Assembly: GCA_964549615.1 (NCBI GenBank)
Contig: CAZJVP010000020.1
Span: forward strand, 1-64,000
DNA from: CAYVLA01 sp964549615 [NCBI: uncultured Thermococci archaeon]
GTDB lineage: Archaea; CAYQAE01; CAYVLA01
DNA length: 64,000 nt
Direction of reading: 5' to 3'
This document shows positions 26,213 to 34,704 of this stretch, one piece after another. The notes under the pieces are model-generated. The model was not told the origin of the DNA. It saw only the letters and a list, made by a program, of their open reading frames with translations, and ran no database searches. How positions within the stretch are numbered: the stretch's first letter is position 1; every line of letters starts with the position of its first letter. Both the position numbers and the translations under genes were made by a program.

Positions 26213-28963
26213 CTACGCGGGACCCGGGATCCGAAGCTCCCCTATCACTTTTCGTGCTGCAGCAAGGCCGTCGGCCAACCTATCTGGCTTCCCCGCGCCT
26301 CGTCCGATCTTCTCAGAACCGCCTCCCCCGCCTTCCATCGCCCTGGCCACCTCCCTTGCCGCTCGGCCTGCGTTGAAGCCTCTCGAAACGGCCAGGTCGC
26401 CGGACAAAACCGCAACGGGAGCCCTCCCCTCCTTATCTCCGCCTCCCAGGAGGATAAGTATGCGGTCTTGACGTTCCAGCCTTTGCCCGATTTTCATGAG
26501 AACATCTGCCCCAACCCCCTCGACGACCTCCACCATGACCTGGAACTCTCCCAGGTTCTGGAGCTTGGACTCAAGCCCGCTAGCCAAGACGCGTGAAAGC
26601 AAGTCCTCCAGACGTTCGATGGCCTTCCCGCGCTCCTTCCACTCCGAGAAGAACCTCTGCACCGCTGCTGGGAGCTTCTCGTCCTCAACCCTCAGGACCT
26701 GCGATGCCTTCGCAAGGAGATCGCGCTTCTCTCGCAGCTTGGCGAATGCGGCTTGGCCGGCCACGAACTCTATCCTGCAGATCCCATCCTGTATCCTCTC
26801 GCTGCCCAGAATCGCGAGCACCCCTACGTCCCTCGTGTTGTCCAGATGCGTTCCCCCGCACGCCTCAACGTCCACCCCCTCGATGTTAACCACGCGGATG
26901 AGCCCGCCGGGCGGCGCTCCGCCCTGGTAGAGCCTGAAGCCGAACTTCGCCTCAGCATCCCTCCTGGCCATGAAGACTTTTTGGATGGGCACTTCCCTCC
27001 GAATGATCTCGTTGGCCAAGTCTTCGATCTTCCGAAGCTCCTCGGGCTCTATCCTCTCATAATGCGTGACGTCTAGCCTGGCAAAGTCGACATCCTTGTG
27101 TGCCCCGGCCTGCCATATGTGCTCCCCGAGCACCTTCCTAGCTGCGGCATTGATGATGTGGGTGGCCGTATGGTGGATCGTGAGTTGGCGCCTCCTCTGG
27201 GCATCCACTATGCACTTCACCCTCTGGCCCTCCGAGAAGGGGACGCTCTCCAGCTTGTGCACCACGATGTCCTTGGCCTTGTCGATGTCCAAGACCCTTG
27301 CCCCACCCAGCAGACCACCATCAGGCTCCTCGCCCCCCGACCTTGGATAGAAATAGGTGCGGTCTAAGACCACCAAGTTGCCCGGGATGATCCTCAGAAC
27401 TTTCGCTGTAAACTCCAGCTTCTTGTCATCCTCATAGAAACCCAGCTTCGTCTTCGGCAGCCCCTCCAATCCCAGGACCTGCTTCTCGGGCGGTGCCTCC
27501 TCGCCGGCCATGTGCTTCTCGGTGGTCTGAAGGTAGAAGTCCTTGGGTAGGCTGATTGACTTTCCCTCCCTTCTAGCCGCCTCCTCGATCAACTCGGGAG
27601 TTATGCCTTCCGATTCGTAGAGCCTCGTCAGCTCAGATATCCCAAAATGAGAGGTGCGGGAAATCAGGGAGGAGACCCTTGCCTTGGCACGGCCGAGGGC
27701 AGCCTCGTACCTGCGTTCCTCCACCTCCAGTATCCGGAGGATCTCGGGCATCCGTTCCAGCAACTCCGGACTCATCCGCTTCATGGTCTCAGCGTACCGC
27801 TCCGCAACCGCCTGCAGGCCGAACGGGAACTGGAACTCGTCGATGAAGGAGAGCGCCCTCCTCAGTATGACCCGCAGGTTGTAACCACCGCCAACGTTGC
27901 TGGGCAGGCCGCCATCAGCGATGGCAAAAGTCAGAGACCCGACGTGGTCGGCGACGGCGTATATGGCCTCGAAGGGCCTGATGAGGGACTCCATCTCGGA
28001 AGCCGAAATCCCTAGCTTCGCCGCGATATCGACCTTCGCCTTGGACATGTCCGGAACCTCGGTGGAGTCCACCGACCCAGCCAGCTTAGAGTAGGAAAGG
28101 AAAAGCCCCTCATCATACTTCAGCCCGGACTGGACCTTCATCCAGTCCGTCAGCTCCCCGAAGACGGCCTCGTACCCTGATGGCGTTCCCTGGGACAGCC
28201 ACGCGAACCTTTCCAACCCGGCCCCCATGTCTATGACGGGCTGCTTCATCCTAGTGAAGTTATCTGGTGTGCCCAGAAACTCGGTGAACACCGCATTGCC
28301 CAGCTCCAGCCCATCCACGAAGTACTCGAGCGAAGGGCCAAACGCGCTGGGGCCGACCCAGACGTCCTCAACCCAGACGATCTTCTCCTCCGGTATCCCG
28401 AAGGCCTCCACGAGCAGCCTCTGGTCGTACTCCACGCACTCGTCTTTCCAGTACCCCTGCTTCCCATCGTGTATGGAATGCTGTCCAACCATCACAAAGC
28501 CGGTGTAGTGCCTGCCCGTAACTCCGACGTTTGGAATGTCCCCAAACCTCAAGCACCGTTGCGGGATGATGAGGGGATTTGCCGGCATCTCGAAAGAGAC
28601 GTTGCCCAGCTCTTCCCTGTAGAAGGCCACTATGCTTGCGGCCGTGAAATATAGGGATGGGAACCAGCGGCAAAGCACGGGGTAACGCTTGACGGAGGTG
28701 TGTCCCTCCTTTACGAAGAACTTCTCGATCGTCTTCCAGGACTCGTAAAACCCCAGCCTCCTCTTGGTTGGCGGATTGCCTAGAAAGTCATAGTTCTGGC
28801 AGGGGGAATCGGGGCAGCTGAGCCTATCGGGGTCGGCGGTCCAAAACCACTTCCCACAGGTACACCTTCTCCGTTCGTATCCCCTCTCCTTGAACAGGTC
28901 GACCATGTAGTGCTTGCGGGGATCCGCGGAGAACCGGGCCCTGAGGAGTTCCTTGGTCTTCAA
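26213..28963 (-). CDS. alaS: Alanyl-tRNA synthetase, archaeal type
   Basis: The protein has 916 residues. An archaeal N-terminal zinc segment (RRCTCGKWFWTADPDRLSCPDSPC) precedes the class II catalytic core (RWFPSLYFTAASIVAFYRE). The editing domain has the HxxxH motif in IHHTATHIINAAARKVLG and Cys in DVEACGGTHLDN. A C-terminal oligomerisation domain rich in glycine (LILLGGGDKEGRAPVAVLSG) ends the protein. It charges tRNA-Ala and clears Ser/Gly mischarged product. It follows the ribosomal stalk operon, starting 73 bases after rpl12, so it may be co-transcribed with it. Confidence 0.95.
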   Translation of the reverse strand: MKTKELLRARFSADPRKHYMVDLFKERGYERRRCTCGKWFWTADPDRLSCPDSPCQNYDFLGNPPTKRRLGFYESWKTIEKFFVKEGHTSVKRYPVLCRWFPSLYFTAASIVAFYREELGNVSFEMPANPLIIPQRCLRFGDIPNVGVTGRHYTGFVMVGQHSIHDGKQGYWKDECVEYDQRLLVEAFGIPEEKIVWVEDVWVGPSAFGPSLEYFVDGLELGNAVFTEFLGTPDNFTRMKQPVIDMGAGLERFAWLSQGTPSGYEAVFGELTDWMKVQSGLKYDEGLFLSYSKLAGSVDSTEVPDMSKAKVDIAAKLGISASEMESLIRPFEAIYAVADHVGSLTFAIADGGLPSNVGGGYNLRVILRRALSFIDEFQFPFGLQAVAERYAETMKRMSPELLERMPEILRILEVEERRYEAALGRAKARVSSLISRTSHFGISELTRLYESEGITPELIEEAARREGKSISLPKDFYLQTTEKHMAGEEAPPEKQVLGLEGLPKTKLGFYEDDKKLEFTAKVLRIIPGNLVVLDRTYFYPRSGGEEPDGGLLGGARVLDIDKAKDIVVHKLESVPFSEGQRVKCIVDAQRRRQLTIHHTATHIINAAARKVLGEHIWQAGAHKDVDFARLDVTHYERIEPEELRKIEDLANEIIRREVPIQKVFMARRDAEAKFGFRLYQGGAPPGGLIRVVNIEGVDVEACGGTHLDNTRDVGVLAILGSERIQDGICRIEFVAGQAAFAKLREKRDLLAKASQVLRVEDEKLPAAVQRFFSEWKERGKAIERLEDLLSRVLASGLESKLQNLGEFQVMVEVVEGVGADVLMKIGQRLERQDRILILLGGGDKEGRAPVAVLSGDLAVSRGFNAGRAAREVARAMEGGGGGSEKIGRGAGKPDRLADGLAAARKVIGELRIPGPA

Positions 28964-29036
28964 GCCCTTTCACCCCGCCGTAGCTAGCCCTTGGACTGCC
29001 TCGGTCCTGTCGGGCCCACGCAGAGGGTATTGGTGC

Positions 29037-29354
29037 TCAGCCGAATAGAGCGCCCAGGCCAGCAAGGCTCTCCTCTTCTTTCTTCTCCTCCTCTTTCGCC
29101 TTCTCCTCCTTCTTTGCAGCCTGCTCGGCGGCCGGGGCCTCTGCCTGTGGGGCCGCAGCTGGAGCGGCGGGAATCAGAGCAACCGACTTGGCTATTGCCT
29201 CGTCGATGTTGACTCCTTCCAAGGTGGCGACGAGAGCCTTGACCCTTGTCTCATCAACCTGTACGCCTGCCGACTTCAGAACCGCGGTTACATCCTTCTC
29301 GGTTATCTGCTTCCCAGCCGAGTGCAGGAGCAGCGCCGCGTACACATATTCCAT
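29037..29354 (-). CDS. rpl12: Ribosomal stalk protein P1/L12
   Basis: The protein has 105 residues. The N-terminal helical dimerisation domain ([30 protein letters not shown]) leads to an Ala/Pro-rich hinge, a Lys/Glu-rich segment and the terminal motif LAGLGALFG. That last motif is the stalk tip that contacts translation GTPases. It matches the end of the neighbouring uL10 (GLGALFG), as expected for archaeal stalk proteins. It is the last gene of the L11-L1-L10-L12 set, 20 bases after uL10. Confidence 0.95.
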   Translation of the reverse strand: MEYVYAALLLHSAGKQITEKDVTAVLKSAGVQVDETRVKALVATLEGVNIDEAIAKSVALIPAAPAAAPQAEAPAAEQAAKKEEKAKEEEKKEEESLAGLGALFG

Positions 29355-29374
29355 CCCTTGACACCTCCGTAAGT

Positions 29375-30382
29375 CTAACCGAACAGGGCGCCCAGCCCGG
29401 GGCCCTCCTCCTCTTTCTGTTCCTTTCCCTGAGGAGCTTCAGACTTGACATCCTCGCGCCGGCCCTCCCGAGGCTGCGCCGGTTCGGGCTTCCGGCCCGC
29501 CCCAACCATGCGTTTCAGTTCCTCGTCCACGGATTCAGGGTTCCTCTGTAGGAGGACGGCTGCGAGACTGACCAATCGCAGGTGCGCCTGTCCAAGAAGG
29601 TCACCGATCGTATCCTTGGTCGGGATCCATGCTCCGAGGGACAGAGCCCTAGCCTTTCTGTGGCAGTCCTGCAGAAGCGGGACGATCGTCGCCCGCGTGA
29701 CATACCCGGCGTTGAAGGCGAGGTTGAATGCCTGACCCGCAGCGAGGGTGACCTCACGCAAGATGCCGGCCTGGTCGACGTCGAGGACCGGCCTGCTGAA
29801 AACCATGCGGTCCTGATAGATGGCTTTGACGTCAAGTCCCACTTTCATGGGTTCGATCCCGAGAGCGGAAAGTATCTCTGCCTTCAACCTGTCGATCGGC
29901 TGCCCTGCCTTCACGAGAAGCGTGTCCTCAAGGATCACCACCTTGCCCCTTTCGATGCGCGCCGGGATGCCCGCCTTCTGAAGCCTGGCAACCATCGGGC
30001 CTGGGGCGAAGGGCGTTATCCCCTTTGGAACCCACACGTCGTTAGGCGGCCTATGGCCCGGCTTGGCCTTGGACTTCACCTTGCGGTCCTCAAGGTACCT
30101 GAAGAGCTTGAAGGGGTTCATCTCCGTAAATAGGAGAGCCACTTCCCCCTCCATGAATTCCTTGAGGTTCTCGATCTTCTCCTTTCCTGACTTCGCAAGG
30201 GCCTGGAGGATGAGCGTCTTCTTGGAGACTCGGATGCGCACCTTGCCTTTCAGATCCCGCCGGATGGACTGAAACAAGTTGGCCGGGATCTCGTGGATGG
30301 AGGCGACGCCGACGACCGGGCTCTCCCTCGCGAGGGCCGCAATCGATTCGAGCTCTGACTTCTTCCAATCAACGCCTCGCAT
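29375..30382 (-). CDS. rplP0: Ribosomal stalk base protein uL10 (P0)
   Basis: The protein has 335 residues, the length of archaeal P0. The N-terminal RNA-binding domain ([22 protein letters not shown], then [17 protein letters not shown]) is followed by the archaeal insertion and helices that bind L12 dimers ([21 protein letters not shown]). The C-terminus is Glu-rich and ends GLGALFG, identical to the L12 tip. It anchors the stalk to 23S rRNA with uL11. It lies 8 bases downstream of uL1, typical of the operon. Confidence 0.95.
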   Translation of the reverse strand: MRGVDWKKSELESIAALARESPVVGVASIHEIPANLFQSIRRDLKGKVRIRVSKKTLILQALAKSGKEKIENLKEFMEGEVALLFTEMNPFKLFRYLEDRKVKSKAKPGHRPPNDVWVPKGITPFAPGPMVARLQKAGIPARIERGKVVILEDTLLVKAGQPIDRLKAEILSALGIEPMKVGLDVKAIYQDRMVFSRPVLDVDQAGILREVTLAAGQAFNLAFNAGYVTRATIVPLLQDCHRKARALSLGAWIPTKDTIGDLLGQAHLRLVSLAAVLLQRNPESVDEELKRMVGAGRKPEPAQPREGRREDVKSEAPQGKEQKEEEGPGLGALFG

Positions 30383-30390
30383 ACGGTCAC

Positions 30391-31038
30391 CTACAGGGCC
30401 TTGACCGGCTTGCCCATCGTCGTCTTGACGATTATCGAGCCGATGTTTTGTTCCCCGCGGGGCAGGGTTGATTCGACTGACTCCACCACCGCGGCAAAGT
30501 TCGCGGCGAGATCCCTATCGCTCATCGCTTCCGTTCCTATCACGGCGTTTATGATCGGCTGTTCCCTCTGGGTTCGAACCGTCACGGTCTTCGTGAGACG
30601 AGCAACGACCGCTGCCACGTCCGCGTTCGGCGGAATGGGCTTCGGCATCTTGCCTCGTGGACCGAGCACGCCGCCGAGCGTCTTGCCAACCAGCGGCATC
30701 ATGTCCGCCTGGGCGACGAAGAAATCGTACTTCCGAGCCAGTTCCTTGGCCCTCTTCTTATCGCTGCCTATCGTCGCGATGTCCTCCCTAGTCAACACGT
30801 CTACGCCCGTCTCTTTGGCCCTTAGGGCGAGGTCGCCGGCAGCAATCACGCAGATCTTGACGGGTCGTCCCCTGCCACTGGGAAGAACAACATCGCCGCC
30901 GATCTTCTTGCCCTGCTCCTTGAGGTCAACATCCTTCAAGGTTAAGATGAGATCCACGGTCTGCTGAAAGTTCCTCCCCTTGCCCTTCTCCTTGGCCTCC
31001 CTGATGATTCTCTCCGCAGCCTCGACCTCGAATGGCAT
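30391..31038 (-). CDS. rpl1: Ribosomal protein uL1
   Basis: The protein has 215 residues from ATG 31038; the open frame to 31101 overlaps uL11 and lacks family sequence. Hallmarks are GRNFQQTVDLILTLKDVDL near the start, FFVAQADMMPLVGKTLG, and LGPRGKMPKPIPPNAD, the conserved rRNA-binding segment. uL1 forms the movable L1 stalk. In methanogens it also represses its own operon by binding mRNA; whether that holds here is not tested. It starts five bases after the uL11 stop. Confidence 0.95.
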   Translation of the reverse strand: MPFEVEAAERIIREAKEKGKGRNFQQTVDLILTLKDVDLKEQGKKIGGDVVLPSGRGRPVKICVIAAGDLALRAKETGVDVLTREDIATIGSDKKRAKELARKYDFFVAQADMMPLVGKTLGGVLGPRGKMPKPIPPNADVAAVVARLTKTVTVRTQREQPIINAVIGTEAMSDRDLAANFAAVVESVESTLPRGEQNIGSIIVKTTMGKPVKAL

Positions 31039-31042
31039 CCGA

Positions 31043-31531
31043 TCACCACTGCTCCGACATGAGGTCCTTGTAAAGGCCCTGCTCGATCTCCTTCTGGACA
31101 TCCTTCGGGTGCTTGCCCTCGACCGTGACTCCCATGCTCATGCAGGTTCCCAGCACCTCCCTGACCGCCGCCGCGACGTCGTAGGAGAGCATGGAGCCCT
31201 TCTTCATCCGAGCGATCTTGACCACCTCGGACAGGGGCAGGTTCCCTATCCCTTCGACCCCGGGTCTTGCCGAGCCCTTCTCAGCCGAGAGGGTCTTCTT
31301 GATCAGCGCGCTGACTGAAGGCGCACCGACCTCGATCTCAAATTCCCTCGTCTCCGGATCAGCGATGATCTTGACCGGGACCGACATCCCAGAGTAGTCG
31401 GCGGTCTTTCTGTTTATCTCCGCCACGACTTGCATCAGGTTAAGCCCAAGCGGGCCCAGCGCGGGCCCAAGCGGGGGACCCGGAGTGGCCTTGCCGCCCG
31501 GCACTAGAACTTGCACGGTCTTCTTTGGCAT
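31043..31531 (-). CDS. rpl11: Ribosomal protein uL11
   Basis: The protein has 162 residues. The start is typical: KTVQVLVPGGKATPGPPLGPALGPLG, with the proline-rich loop that contacts the GTPase centre. The C-terminal rRNA-binding domain has the conserved helix region KGSMLSYDVAAAVREVLGTCMSMGVTVEG. It starts 15 bases after spt5 and is followed closely by uL1, the usual euryarchaeal arrangement. Confidence 0.96.
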   Translation of the reverse strand: MPKKTVQVLVPGGKATPGPPLGPALGPLGLNLMQVVAEINRKTADYSGMSVPVKIIADPETREFEIEVGAPSVSALIKKTLSAEKGSARPGVEGIGNLPLSEVVKIARMKKGSMLSYDVAAAVREVLGTCMSMGVTVEGKHPKDVQKEIEQGLYKDLMSEQW

Positions 31532-31545
31532 GATCGTTCGCCAGC

Positions 31546-32007
31546 CTAGGTTTCCTCTTCCTCGCGTTCCTCCTTTTCTATGATCCGCACCGAGCTGCCC
31601 GGGACGGTAACCGGAATGGGTACAGACGCCTCGAGCAGCTCAAGAGTAGCCTCCTCCTTGTGCTCATCCACCCTTATGACCTTCGCCTTCTCACCCTTGA
31701 AGGGGCCGGAGACGAGCTCAACTATGTCACCCACGTTGAGGTCGACGACAGCGCCCCTAGGCACAAGGAGGTGCTCGATTTCCGCCATGTCCACGACGCC
31801 GTCCAGAACTCCTCGTATGTGTGGAACCCCCCTGCAGATCTTCTCAACGTTCTCCACGTTCGAGGACTCCGCCAGTATGTACCCTTTCAGAGCGTCGGAA
31901 ACCATTATGGAGTAGACCTCGCTCCCCTCGACCGAGGCCTTAGCCTCCAATATCCTAAGGGAGGTCTTCTCCTGCCCCACCGTCGTCCTAATCGCGAATA
32001 GCTTCAT
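31546..32007 (-). CDS. spt5: Transcription elongation factor Spt5/NusG
   Basis: The protein has 153 residues from ATG 32007; TTG 32022 is in frame but adds no family sequence. The NGN domain (KLFAIRTTVGQEKTSLRILEAKA, then YILAESSNVENVEKI) is followed by a KOW domain (VGDIVELVSGPFKGEKAKVIRVDEHKEEATLEL). The tail is Glu-rich. Spt5 clamps RNA polymerase onto DNA with Spt4 for processive elongation. The gene sits between secE and rpl11, the conserved archaeal location, 20 bases after secE. Confidence 0.94.
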   Translation of the reverse strand: MKLFAIRTTVGQEKTSLRILEAKASVEGSEVYSIMVSDALKGYILAESSNVENVEKICRGVPHIRGVLDGVVDMAEIEHLLVPRGAVVDLNVGDIVELVSGPFKGEKAKVIRVDEHKEEATLELLEASVPIPVTVPGSSVRIIEKEEREEEET

Positions 32008-32026
32008 CTCGCATCCCGACAACCCG

Positions 32027-32197
32027 CTAACCCGCTCTCCAGGACTGGGTCACCAACCAGATCAAGAAACCGACTAATCCGATCAGGAAGATGCCCAACC
32101 CGGTTATCTTCGCAGTCTGCCTGAACTCCTTCGCAGACGGCTTCCTAGATACTAGGAACACCCTCTTGCATTGCGAAAGGAACTTCTTTATATCCAT
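32027..32197 (-). CDS. secE: Preprotein translocase subunit SecE (Sec61 gamma)
   Basis: The protein has 56 residues from ATG 32197. An amphipathic N-terminal helix (KKFLSQCKRVFLVSRKPSAKEF) leads to the single membrane span (ITGLGIFLIGLVGFLIWLV). This size and layout match archaeal SecE, which clamps the SecY pore. The longer frame to 32284 starts upstream of the TATA box and is rejected. It precedes spt5, as in most archaea, and begins the stalk operon. Confidence 0.9.
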   Translation of the reverse strand: MDIKKFLSQCKRVFLVSRKPSAKEFRQTAKITGLGIFLIGLVGFLIWLVTQSWRAG

Positions 32198-32234
32198 CAA
32201 TAGGACCTTGCGTGCGCTGGCCTGGCAAACGCTC

Positions 32235-32246
32235 ATAATAAATATT
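32235..32246 (-). promoter_or_regulatory. TATA box of the secE-spt5-stalk operon
   Basis: Minus-strand atatttattatg is centred near 32241. Initiation is expected near 32215, giving a leader of under 20 bases before ATG 32197. Confidence 0.6.
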
Positions 32247-32284
32247 ACTTCACGGACGGACGGCGGCTGCTGCTCACGTTGCAC

Positions 32285-32444
32285 CCTGACCTCGTTCGGG
32301 TAAGCCGTGGCCCGTCACAGCCGTAGGTCGGCCGAGCCCGGGTTACATCTCAGACGTCCCGACGTACGTGCCGACCACACACCGCTAGCGAGCCGAATAA
32401 GGCCCGAATAAGGCCTGCTGTGCGCCGCGGGCAGTTCCAACTCC
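32285..32444 (-). other. Intergenic region between ftsZ and secE with inverted and tandem repeats
   Basis: No gene is supported. GTCGGC (32327-32332) and GCCGAC (32370-32375) form an inverted repeat. An exact 11-base direct repeat ccgaataaggc lies at 32393-32403 and 32404-32414, close after the ftsZ stop. These could be a terminator-like or processing structure; the evidence is pattern only. Confidence 0.3.
32393..32414. repeat. Perfect 11-base tandem repeat, two copies
   Basis: ccgaataaggc occurs twice without spacing, just downstream of ftsZ. It does not extend further. Confidence 0.7.
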
Positions 32445-33590
32445 CTACAGGGATGAGATGCCGAGGTCCTCGAGCCTGAGCTTCCCTATCTCCTTGCTCG
32501 GCTCGGCCTCGAGCAGCTGCGCAGCTGGCTTCTCAGCGGCCTTCCCAACGATGTAGGGGGAACTGACGCCGGAGATGATCACGAGAACCCTCATGGTATT
32601 CTTGATCTCCTCGTCTATCTGGGCCCCCCAGATGATCTGAGCATCTGCGCTCAGCTTCGAGGAGACCATCTCGACGACCTTCTCCACCTCCTGCAGCTCG
32701 ACGTCCGGCCCAGCAACGATGTTGATCAGCGCACCGGTCGCACCGCCGATGTCCACATCCAGCAGTGGGCTTTGCAGCGCGTCCTCAGCTGCCTCGATCG
32801 CCCTGTTGTCGGTATCGCTCTCCCCAAGCCCGATCATGGCGACGCCGCCGCCCCTCATGACCGTCCTGACGTCGGCGAAGTCAAGGTTGACCAACCCAGG
32901 CTTGTTGATGAGCTCCGTTATGCCCATCACTGCGCCCATCAGCGTCTCGTCTGAGACCTTGAACGCGGCGTTTATCGGGAGGCCGGGCGCCAACTCAAGA
33001 AGCTTGTCGTTGGGAATGACTATGACGGTATCCGAGGCCTCCTTCAGTTTCTCCAAGCCCATCCGGGCGTTCTGCATCCTGACCTGGCCCTCAACGGTGA
33101 AGGGCAGGGTCACGACCGCAACCGTCAGGGCGCCTGCCTTCTTCGCAAGGTCGGCACAGACCGGAGCGGCGCCGGTGCCAGTGCCTCCGCCAAGGCCGCA
33201 CGTCACGAAGACGAGATCCGCGTCCGAAACGACGTCCTTGATCTCGCTTTCGCTTTCCCTCGCGGCCTCCTCACCGACCGTGGGATCGTTGCCGGCTCCA
33301 AGCCCGCCAGTGACGCCGCGGCCAAGCAACACCTTCTTGTGGGCCTGGGTGTAAAGAAGGTCCTGCGCATCCGTGTTCAGCGCCACGACCGTACACCCGG
33401 TAACGCCCACCTCCATGAGGCGTTGAACCGTATTCGAGCCAGCCCCACCGACGCCCAGGACGGCGATCTTAGCCCTAGCCTCCTTGAGTATCTCCTCAAG
33501 CTCCTCATCGATCATCTTCTCGATGCTGGCTTGGGTAGACGATTTCTCCTCCTTCTTCAACTTGTCTAAGACGTCTTCGACAGTGCTCAA
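32445..33590 (-). CDS. ftsZ: Cell division GTPase FtsZ
   Basis: The protein has 381 residues. The nucleotide region has [18 protein letters not shown] near residue 40 and the tubulin signature [17 protein letters not shown]. The synergy loop ([15 protein letters not shown]) is intact, so it should polymerise and hydrolyse GTP. The N-terminal 35 residues are a charged helix seen in archaeal FtsZ1. The short tail ([13 protein letters not shown]) may bind partners. It lies immediately before secE, as in many euryarchaea. Its TATA box at 33657-33668 predicts a 47-base leader. Confidence 0.95.
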   Translation of the reverse strand: MSTVEDVLDKLKKEEKSSTQASIEKMIDEELEEILKEARAKIAVLGVGGAGSNTVQRLMEVGVTGCTVVALNTDAQDLLYTQAHKKVLLGRGVTGGLGAGNDPTVGEEAARESESEIKDVVSDADLVFVTCGLGGGTGTGAAPVCADLAKKAGALTVAVVTLPFTVEGQVRMQNARMGLEKLKEASDTVIVIPNDKLLELAPGLPINAAFKVSDETLMGAVMGITELINKPGLVNLDFADVRTVMRGGGVAMIGLGESDTDNRAIEAAEDALQSPLLDVDIGGATGALINIVAGPDVELQEVEKVVEMVSSKLSADAQIIWGAQIDEEIKNTMRVLVIISGVSSPYIVGKAAEKPAAQLLEAEPSKEIGKLRLEDLGISSL

Positions 33591-33656
33591 GTGGACGACC
33601 TCCGAGAGCTATGACCTACAGCGGTCGACTTTGGCTCCACCCCCGTTTTTTCTTTC

Positions 33657-33668
33657 CATTAATATATG
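33657..33668 (-). promoter_or_regulatory. TATA box of ftsZ
   Basis: Minus-strand catatattaat is centred near 33663, preceded by purine-rich sequence that could be a BRE. Initiation near 33637 is expected. Confidence 0.6.
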
Positions 33669-33731
33669 TGACGCCGCCGGAAACCGAAACGCCGGGAGGA
33701 CCCGGAATGACGCGGCCGCGCCAGGCAACGG

Positions 33732-34574
33732 CTACCGGCTGGCTGGCACCCTTCCGCGCAGACAGTCCCTGAGCCTGAAATGCTTCAGCCCGACCCTGCC
33801 CATGCTAGCCACCAGCCGCCTCCTTTCCTCACCTCCGATGCCTTTCCAGTCCAACACCGCGAAGCCGGGCCTCGGCACGCTCCTTTCAAGCAGCATCCCC
33901 AGCATGACGTCATCCACCTCCCCAATTTGGTGCTTCGGCACCAGGTGCGACACTGAGACCCGAGTCTCGGTGACAAGCTGCGTGAAACCCGAGGAGTAGT
34001 GAGGTCCACCGAAGGCGACCGCAACGGGCGCATCATCCCGCGCCACGATGGGCTCGTTGATGACGCGCGATATCGCCATGGCCAACACCTCCCCGGCTGC
34101 GTGATCGCGCCAGCGCGACGAGTCGCTGCCGATCTCGATGAAGAAGCTGGGAACATCCGTTAGCGGGCCGTGGTGGGTTGCCTCGAGGGTCACCCCGAAG
34201 CTCGGATCTGCATTCAGCGCCTTCAATGCGCGGAGCGCCTGTTGCATCTCGAGCGGGGATGCCATCGAAAGACGGCGAGCCTGCCCACCGTGAAACATGT
34301 CACCGACGTTCCCGGGAGGATGAACGGTGAGACAGGGCTGCCCGGATTCACTCTCATGGCGCGACGCAAAGATGACAAGATCTGGCCTCGGGGATAGGGT
34401 TTCCGGGAATCCGTCGAGGGAAACCAGCTCACCATCCAAGAGAAGGAGCCTCGCATTCGTTGCAGAGTCGTCCTGCCGGGGGGAACGAGGCGTTACCTTG
34501 GGCAATAGGCAAGAGGCTATGTTGGTACCGGCTGGATCATCCTTTGACGCCAAGACGACGATGGATCTCGCCAA
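33732..34574 (-). CDS. dtdA: D-aminoacyl-tRNA deacylase, archaeal/plant type (DTD2)
   Basis: The protein has 280 residues if TTG 34574 is the start (ARSIVVLASKDDPAGTNI). The longer frame to 34688 crosses the TATA box at 34645-34654. Conserved elements are FASRHESESGQPCLTVHPPGN, GVTLEATHHGPLTDVPSFFIEIGS, and VAFGGPHYSSGFT. The enzyme frees tRNA from D-amino acids and uses zinc; in archaea and plants it also removes aldehyde-modified residues. It is upstream of ftsZ on the same strand but has its own promoter. Confidence 0.9.
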   Translation of the reverse strand: MARSIVVLASKDDPAGTNIASCLLPKVTPRSPRQDDSATNARLLLLDGELVSLDGFPETLSPRPDLVIFASRHESESGQPCLTVHPPGNVGDMFHGGQARRLSMASPLEMQQALRALKALNADPSFGVTLEATHHGPLTDVPSFFIEIGSDSSRWRDHAAGEVLAMAISRVINEPIVARDDAPVAVAFGGPHYSSGFTQLVTETRVSVSHLVPKHQIGEVDDVMLGMLLERSVPRPGFAVLDWKGIGGEERRRLVASMGRVGLKHFRLRDCLRGRVPASR

Positions 34575-34644
34575 CTTTCCAAACCCCAGATGCGCCCACG
34601 AACGGCGGGGCGATGGTTCGGTTTCTTCCCGTGCCCCGCGCTTC

Positions 34645-34654
34645 ATTTTAATAG
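34645..34654. promoter_or_regulatory. TATA-like box between dtdA and the membrane protein gene
   Basis: attttaatag is nearly symmetrical and could serve both directions: minus-strand initiation near 34623 for dtdA, plus-strand near 34675 for the gene starting at 34705. Confidence 0.45.
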
Positions 34655-34704
34655 TGTGCAGGGAAGTTAGAAAGCCACCACCCGTCATCCGGACATGATC
34701 GGCC

